Source of the DNA: Ruminococcus sp.
GTDB lineage: Bacteria; Bacillota; Clostridia; Oscillospirales; Ruminococcaceae
Assembly (NCBI GenBank): GCA_014799805.1
Contig: JAAVHJ010000024.1
Coordinates: 1 to 41,049, forward strand
Direction: 5' to 3'
Length of the DNA stretch: 41,049 nt
A program made the position numbers and the translations under genes. The notes beneath the pieces are model-generated. The model had not been told where the DNA came from and did not search any database. It was given only the letters and a program-made list of their open reading frames with translations. Below are positions 7,392 to 15,829 of this stretch, piece after piece. Every line of letters starts with the position of its first letter. Position 1 is the first letter of the stretch.

Positions 7392-7847
7392 ATGAACACG
7401 TTTTTTAATAATTATGAAAAATTTCTTTCTGATTTCGGAAAAGGAAGAAAAATGGTACTTTCAACATCTCAAGACAATATAGTATCTTCCAGAATGATGA
7501 GTGTTGTCCTAATTAATGGAGTATTCTATTTCCAAACGGATATTACGTTTAAGAAATATCATCAACTTTCAAACAATCACAATGTGGCATTGTGTATTGA
7601 TAATATACAAATAGAAGGAATATGTGAGGAAATAGGACATCCACTAAATAATACTTCTTTTTGCGAAAGATTTCAAGAATGTTTCAAAGGCTCTTATGAG
7701 GCTTATACATCATTAAAAAATGAACGGTTATTTGCTGTAAAGCCAACATATATTGAACGTTGGCTATATAAAGAAATTGTTCCTTATATTGAAACTTTTG
7801 ACATAAAGGCACAATCATATAAAATCAGTAAATATATTGGCATGTAA
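7392..7847 (+). CDS. Pyridoxamine 5'-phosphate oxidase-like flavin-binding protein
   Basis: This 151-residue protein has the split-barrel FMN-binding fold of the PNPOx/general stress protein 26 group: GKGRKMVLSTSQDNIVSSRMMSVVLINGVFYFQTD (about 16-50) followed by KYHQLSNNHNVALCIDNIQIEGICEE (about 55-80) matches the usual strand-turn pattern with the K-x-x-Q-L-x-x-N-x-x-V-A-L signature. The C-terminal half, with KPTYIERWLY, is typical of a small clade without known substrate. The ATG has GGAGGG 6 nt upstream. It is divergent from the GntR-ABC operon and carries matching operator-like repeats, so the two may respond to the same stress. True pyridoxine oxidase activity is unlikely; the name reflects fold. 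Confidence 0.82.
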   Translation: MNTFFNNYEKFLSDFGKGRKMVLSTSQDNIVSSRMMSVVLINGVFYFQTDITFKKYHQLSNNHNVALCIDNIQIEGICEEIGHPLNNTSFCERFQECFKGSYEAYTSLKNERLFAVKPTYIERWLYKEIVPYIETFDIKAQSYKISKYIGM

Positions 7848-7878
7848 ATTCTGGTTTACAGATAATAAGATAAAAATT

Positions 7879-7914
7879 AAAAATCAGAGAGTAAAAATTC
7901 ACTCTCTGATTTTT
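7879..7914. terminator. Bidirectional terminator
   Basis: Arms AAAAATCAGAGAGT (7879-7892) and ACTCTCTGATTTTT (7901-7914) with loop AAAAATTC. It separates the convergent flavoprotein and serine acetyltransferase genes, with T-runs on both strands. Confidence 0.92.
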
Positions 7915-7935
7915 TTAATTTTATTATAATTATTA

Positions 7936-8799
7936 TTATGCTTTAATGCTAATTTTTGCACCAGCTGGAACAGATTTTGTAATAAAAGCATTACCGCCAA
8001 TAACGGCATTTTCACCGACAACAGTTTCACCGCCTAAAATAGACGCACCAGAATAAATTGTGACATTATCCTCAATTGTAGGATGACGTTTGGTATTTTT
8101 AAGACTTTGCCCCCCTCGTGTGGATAATGCACCCAAAGTTACACCCTGATAAATCTTGACATGATTGCCAATCACAGTAGTTTCACCAATCACAATGCCT
8201 GTGCCATGGTCAATAAAAAAATATTTTCCAATTTCAGCCCCTGGGTGAATATCAATGCCAGTTTTACTATGGGCATGTTCTGTCATAATTCTTGGAATCA
8301 TCGGCACACCCAATACATAAAATTCATGTGCAATGCGATTTACCATAATCGCAAACAGTCCAGGATAAGAATAAATAATCTCTGTTTTATTAAAGCAAGC
8401 AGGGTCGCCGTCAAAAGTAGCTTGCACATCGGTTTCAATATATTCTCTAATTTTCGGAATTTTTTCTAAAAATGCAAATGTCAGCTCCTCGGCTTTTTTG
8501 GTAATCATTTTTTCTTCAGCGTCTTCATACTCTGGAAGATAATGTAACACAATTGAAATTTGTTTCACTAGCTTATAAATAATATCTTCTAATAGCATAG
8601 AAGCATGATTTCTAACAGTATAAATCTTCACCGAATGATTTCTAAAATATCCAGGGAAAATAATTTTTTTCAGACTCTCCAGAACTTCAATTAATTGTTC
8701 ATTGTCTGGTAAATCAAAATTTTTAATTTTATTAATTGTCCAGTCCGTCTGATAATCTTCTAATAATTTTTCTAACACTTTTTCGATTCGTTTTTCCAT
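7936..8799 (-). CDS. cysE: Serine O-acetyltransferase (long EpsC-type)
   Basis: This 287-residue enzyme makes O-acetylserine from serine and acetyl-CoA, the first step of cysteine synthesis. The N-terminal helical half (1-170, including YETD-like EYIETDVQATFDGDPAC and the RIAHEFYVLGVPMIPRIMTEHAHSKTGIDIHPGA segment) is followed by left-handed beta-helix hexapeptide repeats (about 185-285: IGKYFFIDHGTGIVIGETTVIGNHVKIYQGVTLGA). The DHGTG and IHPGA histidines are the catalytic signature. It is longer than the about 220-residue Bacillus CysE and resembles the roughly 300-residue form of anaerobes. The ATG has AAAGGAG 10 nt upstream. No cysK lies next to it. Two tandem promoters with palindromes precede it. 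Confidence 0.92.
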   Translation of the reverse strand: MEKRIEKVLEKLLEDYQTDWTINKIKNFDLPDNEQLIEVLESLKKIIFPGYFRNHSVKIYTVRNHASMLLEDIIYKLVKQISIVLHYLPEYEDAEEKMITKKAEELTFAFLEKIPKIREYIETDVQATFDGDPACFNKTEIIYSYPGLFAIMVNRIAHEFYVLGVPMIPRIMTEHAHSKTGIDIHPGAEIGKYFFIDHGTGIVIGETTVIGNHVKIYQGVTLGALSTRGGQSLKNTKRHPTIEDNVTIYSGASILGGETVVGENAVIGGNAFITKSVPAGAKISIKA

Positions 8800-8857
8800 G
8801 TGAGAAATTCTCCTTTCTAGTATTTTATTAATAATAAACTAAATATCTAAATACATA

Positions 8858-8876
8858 GGTATATACTAGTATTACC
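8858..8876. promoter_or_regulatory. Palindromic operator at the cysE start site
   Basis: The 19-bp element GGTATATACTAGTATTACC is a near-perfect inverted repeat with a perfect ATACTAGTAT core. It begins 3 nt downstream of the proximal -10 and so overlaps the start site. Its position fits a repressor; a Rrf2/CymR-type cysteine regulator is one possibility (inference). Confidence 0.6.
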
Positions 8877-8879
8877 CAC

Positions 8880-8908
8880 ATTATAGCATACAATTTCCAG
8901 AATGTCAA
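8880..8908 (-). promoter_or_regulatory. Proximal cysE promoter
   Basis: Minus-strand TTGACA (8903-8908), 17 nt, TATAAT (8880-8885): perfect consensus. The leader is about 75 nt. Confidence 0.82.
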
Positions 8909-8942
8909 TAACTATTTTACTAAATTTTTAGAAATTAATTCT

Positions 8943-8971
8943 AGTATAGCATATTATCATTAGTTTGTCAA
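8943..8971 (-). promoter_or_regulatory. Distal cysE promoter
   Basis: Minus-strand TTGACA (8966-8971), 17 nt, TATACT (8943-8948). The -35 overlaps the stop of the patatin gene. An imperfect inverted repeat TAGAAATTAATTCTA lies right after the -10, in the same relative place as the palindrome of the proximal promoter. Confidence 0.72.
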
Positions 8972-9885
8972 TGTTCCTGTAAATAGGCTTTTAAATTTTC
9001 TATTTGGGAAATTGTATCATAGTAGCCTAAATAATATAAATCTCCCAATTTTTCCATATCTTTTTCAAGACGACTAACAATGACTTCTTGTGACGGGGCA
9101 ATGACAAAAATTTTTCCCTGTTGCTCTAAATTTTCTAATTCTTGACATTGCTGATTATAATTTTCATCACTTGCTAAAAGAGAAGCAACAAAATTTGGAT
9201 ACTGTCTGTAAACTAACCCTGCTGGTTGTAACTTTTTATCAGGGTTTATTTTTTTTCTGTAACTACGGGAACGGGTACGAACCACAACAATTTTTTTAAA
9301 ATCATGTGCTAATGCCCATGTATAAGGAATTTTACAACTGCAACCGCCGTCAAGATAAGGAATACCATCTAACAGAACAGGTTTAGAAATATATGGCATA
9401 GACGAAGAAGCACTAACTACTTTAAAAAAATCCTGTCCTATACTTTTTTCAAAATATTCAGGTTTCCCTGTTAAAAGATTCGTCACAACGGCATAAAATT
9501 CACGTTCTGGATTTCTAAAGCGTTTTAAATCCATTCTTGGAACAAAGGGCATTCTGCTAAACATAAAATCAAAGCCAATTAACCCCTGATTATTTTTCAC
9601 AGCTTTTGCACCAACATAACGGCTATCATGCCGATAACGCAAATTCATTCTTGCAGAACGTCCAATTTGTCCAGAAAGATAATTCACACCATTCAGAGAA
9701 CCAGCAGAAACGCCGATTGTGCAACGAAAATTAACATCGTGTTGCATTAATGCATCTAATACTCCATTTGTATAAACACCTCGGAATGCACCGCCTTCTA
9801 GCACAAGGCAACCTTCTGTAATGACTTCTGATGCTGTGCCAGAGGGCAAATTATCAATTCCAGAATATTTCTGTATTGCTTTCAT
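8968..9885 (-). CDS. Patatin-like phospholipase (YjjU-type)
   Basis: This 305-residue protein has the patatin fold: an oxyanion loop in CLVLEGGAFRGVYTNGVLDAL (about 26-46), the nucleophile elbow GVSAG with Ser60, and the catalytic dyad aspartate in LDGG (Asp179). It has no signal peptide, so it should be a cytoplasmic or membrane-associated lipid acyl hydrolase. Length and motif spacing match the bacterial YjjU/RssA-like group. The ATG has AGGAG 11 nt upstream and its own consensus promoter. Its substrate is not known. The gene stops within the distal cysE promoter, so transcription through it could interfere with that promoter. Confidence 0.9.
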   Translation of the reverse strand: MKAIQKYSGIDNLPSGTASEVITEGCLVLEGGAFRGVYTNGVLDALMQHDVNFRCTIGVSAGSLNGVNYLSGQIGRSARMNLRYRHDSRYVGAKAVKNNQGLIGFDFMFSRMPFVPRMDLKRFRNPEREFYAVVTNLLTGKPEYFEKSIGQDFFKVVSASSSMPYISKPVLLDGIPYLDGGCSCKIPYTWALAHDFKKIVVVRTRSRSYRKKINPDKKLQPAGLVYRQYPNFVASLLASDENYNQQCQELENLEQQGKIFVIAPSQEVIVSRLEKDMEKLGDLYYLGYYDTISQIENLKAYLQEH

Positions 9886-9917
9886 AAAAATTCAGCTCCT
9901 TGTTAGATTTTAATTAT

Positions 9918-9946
9918 ATTATATACTAATTTTAAAAATTTGTCAA
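9918..9946 (-). promoter_or_regulatory. Promoter of the patatin-like gene
   Basis: Minus-strand TTGACA (9941-9946), 17 nt, TATAAT (9918-9923). The leader is about 25 nt. Confidence 0.82.
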
Positions 9947-9994
9947 ATTTATCATGTAAAATGCAAGGCAATATTTGGGAAAAGTTGACATTCG

Positions 9995-10077
9995 CAGGAA
10001 ATTACCTACTTTCTTTGCAAAGTTTCCTGAAATTACACTAAGTTTCAACAAAATTTTTCAATCATTTTTGTTATAAT
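9995..10077 (+). promoter_or_regulatory. Candidate spoIIE control region
   Basis: A -10 TATAAT (10072-10077) lies 45 nt before the spoIIE ATG but has no good -35 at 17 nt. About 21 nt upstream of it is TTCAACA (10044-10050), one mismatch from the Spo0A box TTCGACA. Bacillus spoIIE has a Spo0A-activated promoter with an unusually distant -35, and the layout here would fit that. Further upstream CAGGAAA (9995-10001) and TTTCCTG (10023-10029) form an inverted repeat enclosing CTTTGCAAAG. The rest of the 237-bp gap between the divergent patatin and spoIIE genes shows nothing else. Confidence 0.4.
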
Positions 10078-10122
10078 TAAATTATTATTTTTATATTTAA
10101 TTTTAATCAAGGGAGTGGCATT

Positions 10123-12396
10123 ATGTTCTTACGGTTCAAAAAACTAATGAAAAACGAATGGATTCAAGCACCTGTATTTTGTATTGGTGCAGTTTGTGGG
10201 GGATATTTCCTGTCAATTGGTACAATTAGTGGCATTGTATCTCCGTTGGCAATTGCACTTGCAGGGATTTCTAGCCCGTTATATGCATTCTGCATGTTGC
10301 TTGGCAGTTTGGTTGCGTATACCGTGCACCAAGCACCTGAAGGTATGCAATTTTTATTAACAGCTTTAGTCAGCATTACTTGTATCAGAATTTTATTTTA
10401 TGACAATCATAAGCCTTATGTTATGGGAATTTTAACAGCAATTGCCTGTTTTATTGCTGGATTATTACTTGATTTCATGTTTCGCAACGGAGAAGGAAAA
10501 TTGCCGTTATATATACTGGAATCATTTTTGACAGGAACTGCTTCTTTTTTTCTTGCAGATGCGATGCAGAGCATACAAGAAAATAAAATTATTTCACTGG
10601 ATGCTGGGAAAAGCTTTACATTTGCAATTTGTTATTTATTAAGCATTACAGCATTATGTGGCATTGATTTAGAATTCTGCAATTTAGGAAGAATTACTGG
10701 GATTACACTTACATTGTTTGCGGCTAGGCAATTTAAACAATCTGCTGGAACACTTTTTGGAGCATTGACAACTTGCGGAGTCGTATTATGTAATGTACCA
10801 TTAGGAATGCCATTATTATTTTTGCCTGTAACAGCTATGCTTGCTGGATTTTTATATAAATTACCCAATGCATGTTTAATCCCAGCATTTTTCTTCATGC
10901 AAATACTAAGCAGTGCCGTATTAGATAGTAGCATAGAACTTGTAAAAATTCTAGTTGAACTCATGATAGCATGCTGTATTTATGCAATGTGCAGTAAACT
11001 GGAATTAAGATATTTTATTGCACTTCCAACAACACCACCAGTTGGACAACGGCAAATTATTCAGCAAGAGCAATTTCTAAGTGATGCTTTACGGGAACTT
11101 CGGGAAGAAACTTCTGCTGTTATGCGACATCTTACAATAAATCCAGTATTTCAGCCAATTCAGCAAGTAAAAGAAAATATTTGCAAAACTTGTAAAAATT
11201 ATAATATTTGTTGGAAATTACATGCCGAACAAACAGAAAAAGCGTTTCAGCAATTATTACATACACCAGCTGTTTCGATAGAAATGTTAGAAAATTGCAT
11301 TAATTTTAAAAAATTAGCAGAAACAATGTCTGTTTACAGTCAACGCAGAGCTTTACAGCAAATGCAAAAAGTACAGTTATTACAAAATCGTGCTGTTACA
11401 CTAGAATATTTGCAATTATTGGAGCATTTAACAGCAGATTCTGCTAAGAGAAGAGCCTTAAAATTCTGTGAAGCGGAAACAGTTGCATTAAAAAATATGC
11501 TGAATCGTTGTGCTATCACAGAAGATGCCTGTTTTGTGTATAAATTAAAATCTAATCGCTATGCAGTTGAAATTTATACCAAACAAGAAGAATTTCCACT
11601 AGCAACAATTCAGGAATTATTAAACCGTCAATTTCATGTAAATTTTAAATTTCTATCTCTGCAACAAAAAAATACTTACAGACATTGTTATTATCAGATA
11701 CCACCATATCAATTAGATTCTGCAATTAAAAGCATAAATGCCCCTGCTTATGAACGTTGTGGTGACCATGCAGATAGTTTTACAGATGCAGTCGGCAATC
11801 AATATTTAGTCATTTCTGACGGCATGGGCAGTGGTAGCACAGCTTCACTTGCTTCCAGAATCGCTGTGAAAACTTTCAGAAACATGGTTACTTGTGAAAT
11901 GTCACCTGAATCTGCAATTCGGCTTGTCAATACAATGCTCATGTCTGAAACCAGTACAGAAAATTTTGCAACATTAGATATTTTAAAACTTCATGCAGAC
12001 ACGGGAGAATTAACGCTATATAAATCAGGTGCAGTGGCAACATTATTCCATCATGAAAATCAAATGCAGTCAATAGTTTCTAAAAGCTTTCCAGTTGGTA
12101 TTGTTCCGAATGCTCCGCCCTCCAGAGATAAATTATTTGCACAAAATAATGATATGATAATTATGCTTTCTGATGGTGTCGATGAAACAGAATACCCCTA
12201 TATAAAACAATTGCTTAAGCAAAATTTAACACCTGAACAAATCACACAAGAAATTTTTAACAAAGCAAGTGTATTTCATGGTGGTGAAATCCGTGATGAT
12301 ATGACTGTAATTGTAGCAAAAGTTTGTAGTAAAATACATGCTCCTGTTGCTAGACACAGAGAGCAAATCAAACAAAAAGCAACAGTAAACAAGTGA
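10123..12396 (+). CDS. spoIIE: Stage II sporulation protein E, PP2C-type serine phosphatase
   Basis: This 757-residue protein dephosphorylates SpoIIAA at the polar septum to activate sigma-F in the forespore. The N-terminal 300 residues hold about ten hydrophobic helices. A central cytoplasmic region (about 300-530) includes the cysteine cluster ICKTCKNYNICW. The C-terminal PP2C domain (about 540-745) has metal-ligand positions in CGDHADS (Asp548), ISDGMGSG (Asp566), LSDGVDE (Asp684) and IRDDMTVIV (Asp725-726). It is somewhat shorter than the about 830-residue Bacillus protein. The ATG has GGGAG 7 nt upstream. It is monocistronic. Its presence says that the organism can probably sporulate. 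Confidence 0.95.
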   Translation: MFLRFKKLMKNEWIQAPVFCIGAVCGGYFLSIGTISGIVSPLAIALAGISSPLYAFCMLLGSLVAYTVHQAPEGMQFLLTALVSITCIRILFYDNHKPYVMGILTAIACFIAGLLLDFMFRNGEGKLPLYILESFLTGTASFFLADAMQSIQENKIISLDAGKSFTFAICYLLSITALCGIDLEFCNLGRITGITLTLFAARQFKQSAGTLFGALTTCGVVLCNVPLGMPLLFLPVTAMLAGFLYKLPNACLIPAFFFMQILSSAVLDSSIELVKILVELMIACCIYAMCSKLELRYFIALPTTPPVGQRQIIQQEQFLSDALRELREETSAVMRHLTINPVFQPIQQVKENICKTCKNYNICWKLHAEQTEKAFQQLLHTPAVSIEMLENCINFKKLAETMSVYSQRRALQQMQKVQLLQNRAVTLEYLQLLEHLTADSAKRRALKFCEAETVALKNMLNRCAITEDACFVYKLKSNRYAVEIYTKQEEFPLATIQELLNRQFHVNFKFLSLQQKNTYRHCYYQIPPYQLDSAIKSINAPAYERCGDHADSFTDAVGNQYLVISDGMGSGSTASLASRIAVKTFRNMVTCEMSPESAIRLVNTMLMSETSTENFATLDILKLHADTGELTLYKSGAVATLFHHENQMQSIVSKSFPVGIVPNAPPSRDKLFAQNNDMIIMLSDGVDETEYPYIKQLLKQNLTPEQITQEIFNKASVFHGGEIRDDMTVIVAKVCSKIHAPVARHREQIKQKATVNK

Positions 12397-12406
12397 TAAT
12401 TAATTC

Positions 12407-12432
12407 ATAACGGTAAATTTTAACATCGTTAT
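12407..12432 (+). terminator. Weak hairpin after spoIIE
   Basis: ATAACG (12407-12412) and CGTTAT (12427-12432) can pair, followed by a mixed A/T stretch without a clean T-run. It is the only candidate terminator between spoIIE and glgB. Confidence 0.3.
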
Positions 12433-12506
12433 TGTGCAATTTTAACAAAAAAATAATTTAATTTTTATGATACTCTATAAATTTTCGCCATCAACAAGGA
12501 AAAAGC

Positions 12507-12535
12507 TTGAAATCAATTGCAATTTCTGATAAAAT
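12507..12535 (+). promoter_or_regulatory. Promoter of the glgBCDA operon
   Basis: TTGAAA (12507-12512), 17 nt, TAAAAT (12530-12535). It lies just upstream of the glgB RBS GGGAGGCG, giving a leader of about 20 nt. Confidence 0.7.
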
Positions 12536-12561
12536 AGAATGTAGTAGGGAGGCGATTCTTT

Positions 12562-14529
12562 TTGAATAATACTAAAGAAAACCCAAATGACTTTCCCCTT
12601 TATTTATTTTATCAAGGGAAAAATTCTGAAAGTTATAAATTTTTTGGTGTACATGCAGTGGAAGAGGACGGTATAAAAAAATATCGTTTTCGTGTGTGGG
12701 CTCCTAATGCAAAAAGTATTTCTGTTGTTGGCGAATTCAACAATTGGAATAGAGAAATTAATCCAATGCAGTTAATTGCAACTGGCATTTGGGAAACAAC
12801 AATTGAAAATCTTGCACAATGTGAATTATATAAATACAGCATTGAAACACAAGATGAACGGTTACTTATGAAAAGTGACCCATATGCATCCTATTATGAA
12901 GTACGTCCTGCAACAGCTTCTAGAATTTATGAAAGCAATTATATCTGGAGAGATACAGAATGGCAACGGGAAAAGAAAAAATATGTTGTCTATAAACGCC
13001 CTATGAATGTCTATGAAGTACATTTAGATTCATGGAAGAAAAATTCTGACGGTACAGTTTTAGATTATGTTTCTTTTGCAAAGCAAATGATTCCGTATAT
13101 GCAAAAAATGTCTTATACACATATTGAATTCATGCCATTGACAGAATATCCGTTTGATGGTTCCTGGGGTTATCAAGTAACAGGCTATTTTGCACCAACT
13201 TCACGTTATGGCACACCTGACCAATTTAAAGAAATGATTGATTTATTCCATCAGGCAAAAATTGGTGTCATTCTTGATTGGGTTCCTGCACATTTTCCAA
13301 AAGACCCTTCTGGACTTTGTGAATTTGATGGTTCTTATTGCTATGAATACACAGACCCGAAGAAAATGGAACATAAATCATGGGGAACAAGAGTATTTGA
13401 TTACGGAAAAGGTGAAGTACGTTCTTTCTTAATTTCCAGTGCTTGCAATTGGCTTGATGAATATCATTTAGACGGCTTGCGTGTAGATGCTGTTGCATCT
13501 ATGTTATATTTAGATTATGACAGACGTGATGGTGAATGGACAGCAAATATCAATGGCGGTAATGAAAATTTAGAAGCTGTTGAATTTTTCAGAAATCTGA
13601 ATGAAATTGTTTTTTCAAAACACCCTGATGTACTTATGATTGCAGAAGAATCTACTGCATGGCCACTTGTAACAAAGCCAACAGATATTGGCGGATTAGG
13701 CTTCAATTTCAAATGGAATATGGGCTGGATGAATGACATGTTACAGTACATGTCACTTGACCCAATTTATCGGGCATATAATCATGATAAATTGACTTTC
13801 TCATTTTTCTATTGTTTCTCTGAAAATTATGTCTTGCCAATTTCTCATGATGAAATTGTTTATGGCAAATGTTCTATGATTAATAAAATGCCTGGATTTG
13901 AACGGAATAAATTTTCATCTTACAGGGCATTTTTAGCTTACATGATGGCGCACCCTGGTAAAAAAATGCTGTTCATGGGACAAGAGTTTGCACAGAAAAA
14001 TGAATGGAATTATCAAACACAACTTGACTGGGAGTTATTAAATATTCCTGAACATCAGCAAACACAGGATTTTGTTGCGGAATTAAATCAATTATATCTG
14101 GACACGCCCGCATTATGGGACAATGATGACTCATGGGCAGGATTTAGCTGGATTTCTCATGATGATTACAAACAAAGTGTGATTGCATTCAGACGTATTG
14201 CGGATGATGGCAGTGAAGTTATCGCAGTTTGTAATTTTGTACCAGTCACTCGTGAAGATTATAAAATTGGCATTCCGTTTGAGGGCGAATATGAATTATT
14301 ATTCAGCACAGATGATATAAAATTTGGTGGACAAGGCTTAGCATTACAGCATTATGAAACACTTGAAATTGGTATGCATGGTTTTGACCAGAGTATTTCT
14401 CTTACACTTCCTGCATTGTCTGTATTATATTTAAAACGCATTGTCAAAAAACAGAAATCACTTGCTGAGCTTGCAAATGAAATTGCTGAGAAAAAAGAAA
14501 AAATTTCTGAATTATCTAAAACAGAATAA
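12562..14529 (+). CDS. glgB: 1,4-alpha-glucan branching enzyme
   Basis: This 655-residue GH13 enzyme introduces alpha-1,6 branches into glycogen. An N-terminal CBM48 domain (about 25-130, with YRFRVWAPNAKSISVVGEFNNWN) precedes the TIM barrel. Catalytic residues are visible: Asp309 in GLRVDAVASML, Glu362/363 in IAEEST and Asp430 in ISHDE. Upstream barrel motifs DWVPAHFPKD and GYFAPTSRYGTPDQ are intact. The start is TTG at 12562 with GGGAGG about 9 nt upstream. After the C-terminal beta domain there is an unusual charged helical tail (KKQKSLAELANEIAEKKEKI...). It is first gene of the glg operon. Confidence 0.96.
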   Translation: MNNTKENPNDFPLYLFYQGKNSESYKFFGVHAVEEDGIKKYRFRVWAPNAKSISVVGEFNNWNREINPMQLIATGIWETTIENLAQCELYKYSIETQDERLLMKSDPYASYYEVRPATASRIYESNYIWRDTEWQREKKKYVVYKRPMNVYEVHLDSWKKNSDGTVLDYVSFAKQMIPYMQKMSYTHIEFMPLTEYPFDGSWGYQVTGYFAPTSRYGTPDQFKEMIDLFHQAKIGVILDWVPAHFPKDPSGLCEFDGSYCYEYTDPKKMEHKSWGTRVFDYGKGEVRSFLISSACNWLDEYHLDGLRVDAVASMLYLDYDRRDGEWTANINGGNENLEAVEFFRNLNEIVFSKHPDVLMIAEESTAWPLVTKPTDIGGLGFNFKWNMGWMNDMLQYMSLDPIYRAYNHDKLTFSFFYCFSENYVLPISHDEIVYGKCSMINKMPGFERNKFSSYRAFLAYMMAHPGKKMLFMGQEFAQKNEWNYQTQLDWELLNIPEHQQTQDFVAELNQLYLDTPALWDNDDSWAGFSWISHDDYKQSVIAFRRIADDGSEVIAVCNFVPVTREDYKIGIPFEGEYELLFSTDDIKFGGQGLALQHYETLEIGMHGFDQSISLTLPALSVLYLKRIVKKQKSLAELANEIAEKKEKISELSKTE

Positions 14530-14550
14530 AAAACATAAAATATTATGATA

Positions 14551-14589
14551 GGAGCTGTTTTTGTGACGTGAAAATAGCAAAACAGCTCC
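14551..14589 (+). other. Intercistronic hairpin between glgB and glgC
   Basis: GGAGCTGTTTT (14551-14561) and AAAACAGCTCC (14579-14589) form a perfect 11-bp stem around a 17-nt loop. No T-run follows, and the glgC RBS AGGAGG is only 11 nt downstream, so it is not a terminator. It is more likely an mRNA processing or stability element, or a translation control for glgC. Confidence 0.6.
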
Positions 14590-14613
14590 GTCTAAAATAG
14601 GAGGATAATTTTT

Positions 14614-15816
14614 ATGAATGCTAAGAAAAAAGTTATCGCAATGCTTCTGGCAGGCGGACAGGGTAGCAGATTATATGCCCTGACACAGAACGTTGCAAAG
14701 CCAGCTGTGCCTTATGGTGGCAAATATCGTATTATTGATTTTGCATTGTCCAACTGCACGAATTCTGGAATTGATACAGTTGGTGTATTGACACAGTATC
14801 AGCCACTTGTTCTGAATGAATATATTGGCAATGGTCAACCTTGGGATTTAGACAGAATGTATGGTGGTGTGCATGTACTGTCACCATTTGAGACCAAAGA
14901 GGGTGCAGACTGGTTTCAAGGTACTGCGAATGCAATTTATCAAAATATGCGTTTTATTGAGCGTTACTCTCCAGAATATGTAATTGTACTGGGTGGCGAC
15001 CATATTTACAAAATGGATTATTCTAAATTAGTAGAATTTCATGAAGCAAATCAAGCAGATGGTACAATTGCAGTTATTGATGTTTCTCTGGAAGAAGCGT
15101 CCAGATTTGGTATTATGATTTGCGATGAAGAAAATAGAGTAGTTGATTTTGAAGAAAAGCCAAAAAATCCACGTTCTACACTTGCATCTATGGGTATTTA
15201 TTGCTTTACATGGGAAAAGCTCAAAAAATATTTAATTGAAAACGAAAATGCAAATACAGGTTCCAAAGATTTCGGAAAAGATATTATTCCTGCAATGCGT
15301 GAAAATGGAGAACGTTTATTTGCATATACATTTGACGGCTACTGGAAAGATGTTGGTACTTTGGATAGTCTTTGGGAAGCAAATATGGATTTATTAAGCC
15401 CATCTGTGCCACTTGATTTATATGACCCGAAATGGAAAATTTATGCTCGTCATAATAATATGCCACCACAGTATATTGGCGATACTGCTAAAATTGAAAA
15501 TTCTATGATTACAGAGGGTTCCAATATTAATGGCGAAGTAGATTTCTCTGTCATTTTCTCTGGTGTTACAATTGAAGAAGGTGCAACTGTAAATTATTCT
15601 ATTTTAATGCCTGGTACAGTTGTAAAATCTGGTGCAGTAGTAGAATATGCAATTGTTGGCGAAAATTGCGTGATTGAATCTGGTGCAAAAATTGGCATTA
15701 GTCCAGAAAATATTCAGAATAGAGATGATTGGGGCATTGCTGTTGTCGGTCATAATGTAACAGTTTCTGGCAGTGCTGTTGTCAAGCCAAAAGATATTAT
15801 CTCTGAAAATGTATAA
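14614..15816 (+). CDS. glgC: Glucose-1-phosphate adenylyltransferase, catalytic subunit
   Basis: This 400-residue enzyme makes ADP-glucose from glucose 1-phosphate and ATP, the committed step of glycogen synthesis. The N-terminal nucleotidyltransferase domain has [12 protein letters not shown] (about 14-25) with [16 protein letters not shown], the metal-binding [10 protein letters not shown], and the substrate loop FEEKPKNP. The [12 protein letters not shown] segment leads into the C-terminal left-handed beta-helix (about 290-390). All catalytic motifs are intact, in contrast to GlgD next door. The ATG has AGGAGG 10 nt upstream. It lies 84 nt after glgB across the hairpin and 13 nt before glgD. 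Confidence 0.97.
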   Translation: MNAKKKVIAMLLAGGQGSRLYALTQNVAKPAVPYGGKYRIIDFALSNCTNSGIDTVGVLTQYQPLVLNEYIGNGQPWDLDRMYGGVHVLSPFETKEGADWFQGTANAIYQNMRFIERYSPEYVIVLGGDHIYKMDYSKLVEFHEANQADGTIAVIDVSLEEASRFGIMICDEENRVVDFEEKPKNPRSTLASMGIYCFTWEKLKKYLIENENANTGSKDFGKDIIPAMRENGERLFAYTFDGYWKDVGTLDSLWEANMDLLSPSVPLDLYDPKWKIYARHNNMPPQYIGDTAKIENSMITEGSNINGEVDFSVIFSGVTIEEGATVNYSILMPGTVVKSGAVVEYAIVGENCVIESGAKIGISPENIQNRDDWGIAVVGHNVTVSGSAVVKPKDIISENV

Positions 15817-15829
15817 GGAGGCAAAATAA

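Noticed and set aside
7207..7392. Short plus-strand frame in the leader of the flavin-binding gene
   Set aside because: It crosses the promoter and operators, and its in-frame ATG at 7335 has no RBS; it is probably chance.
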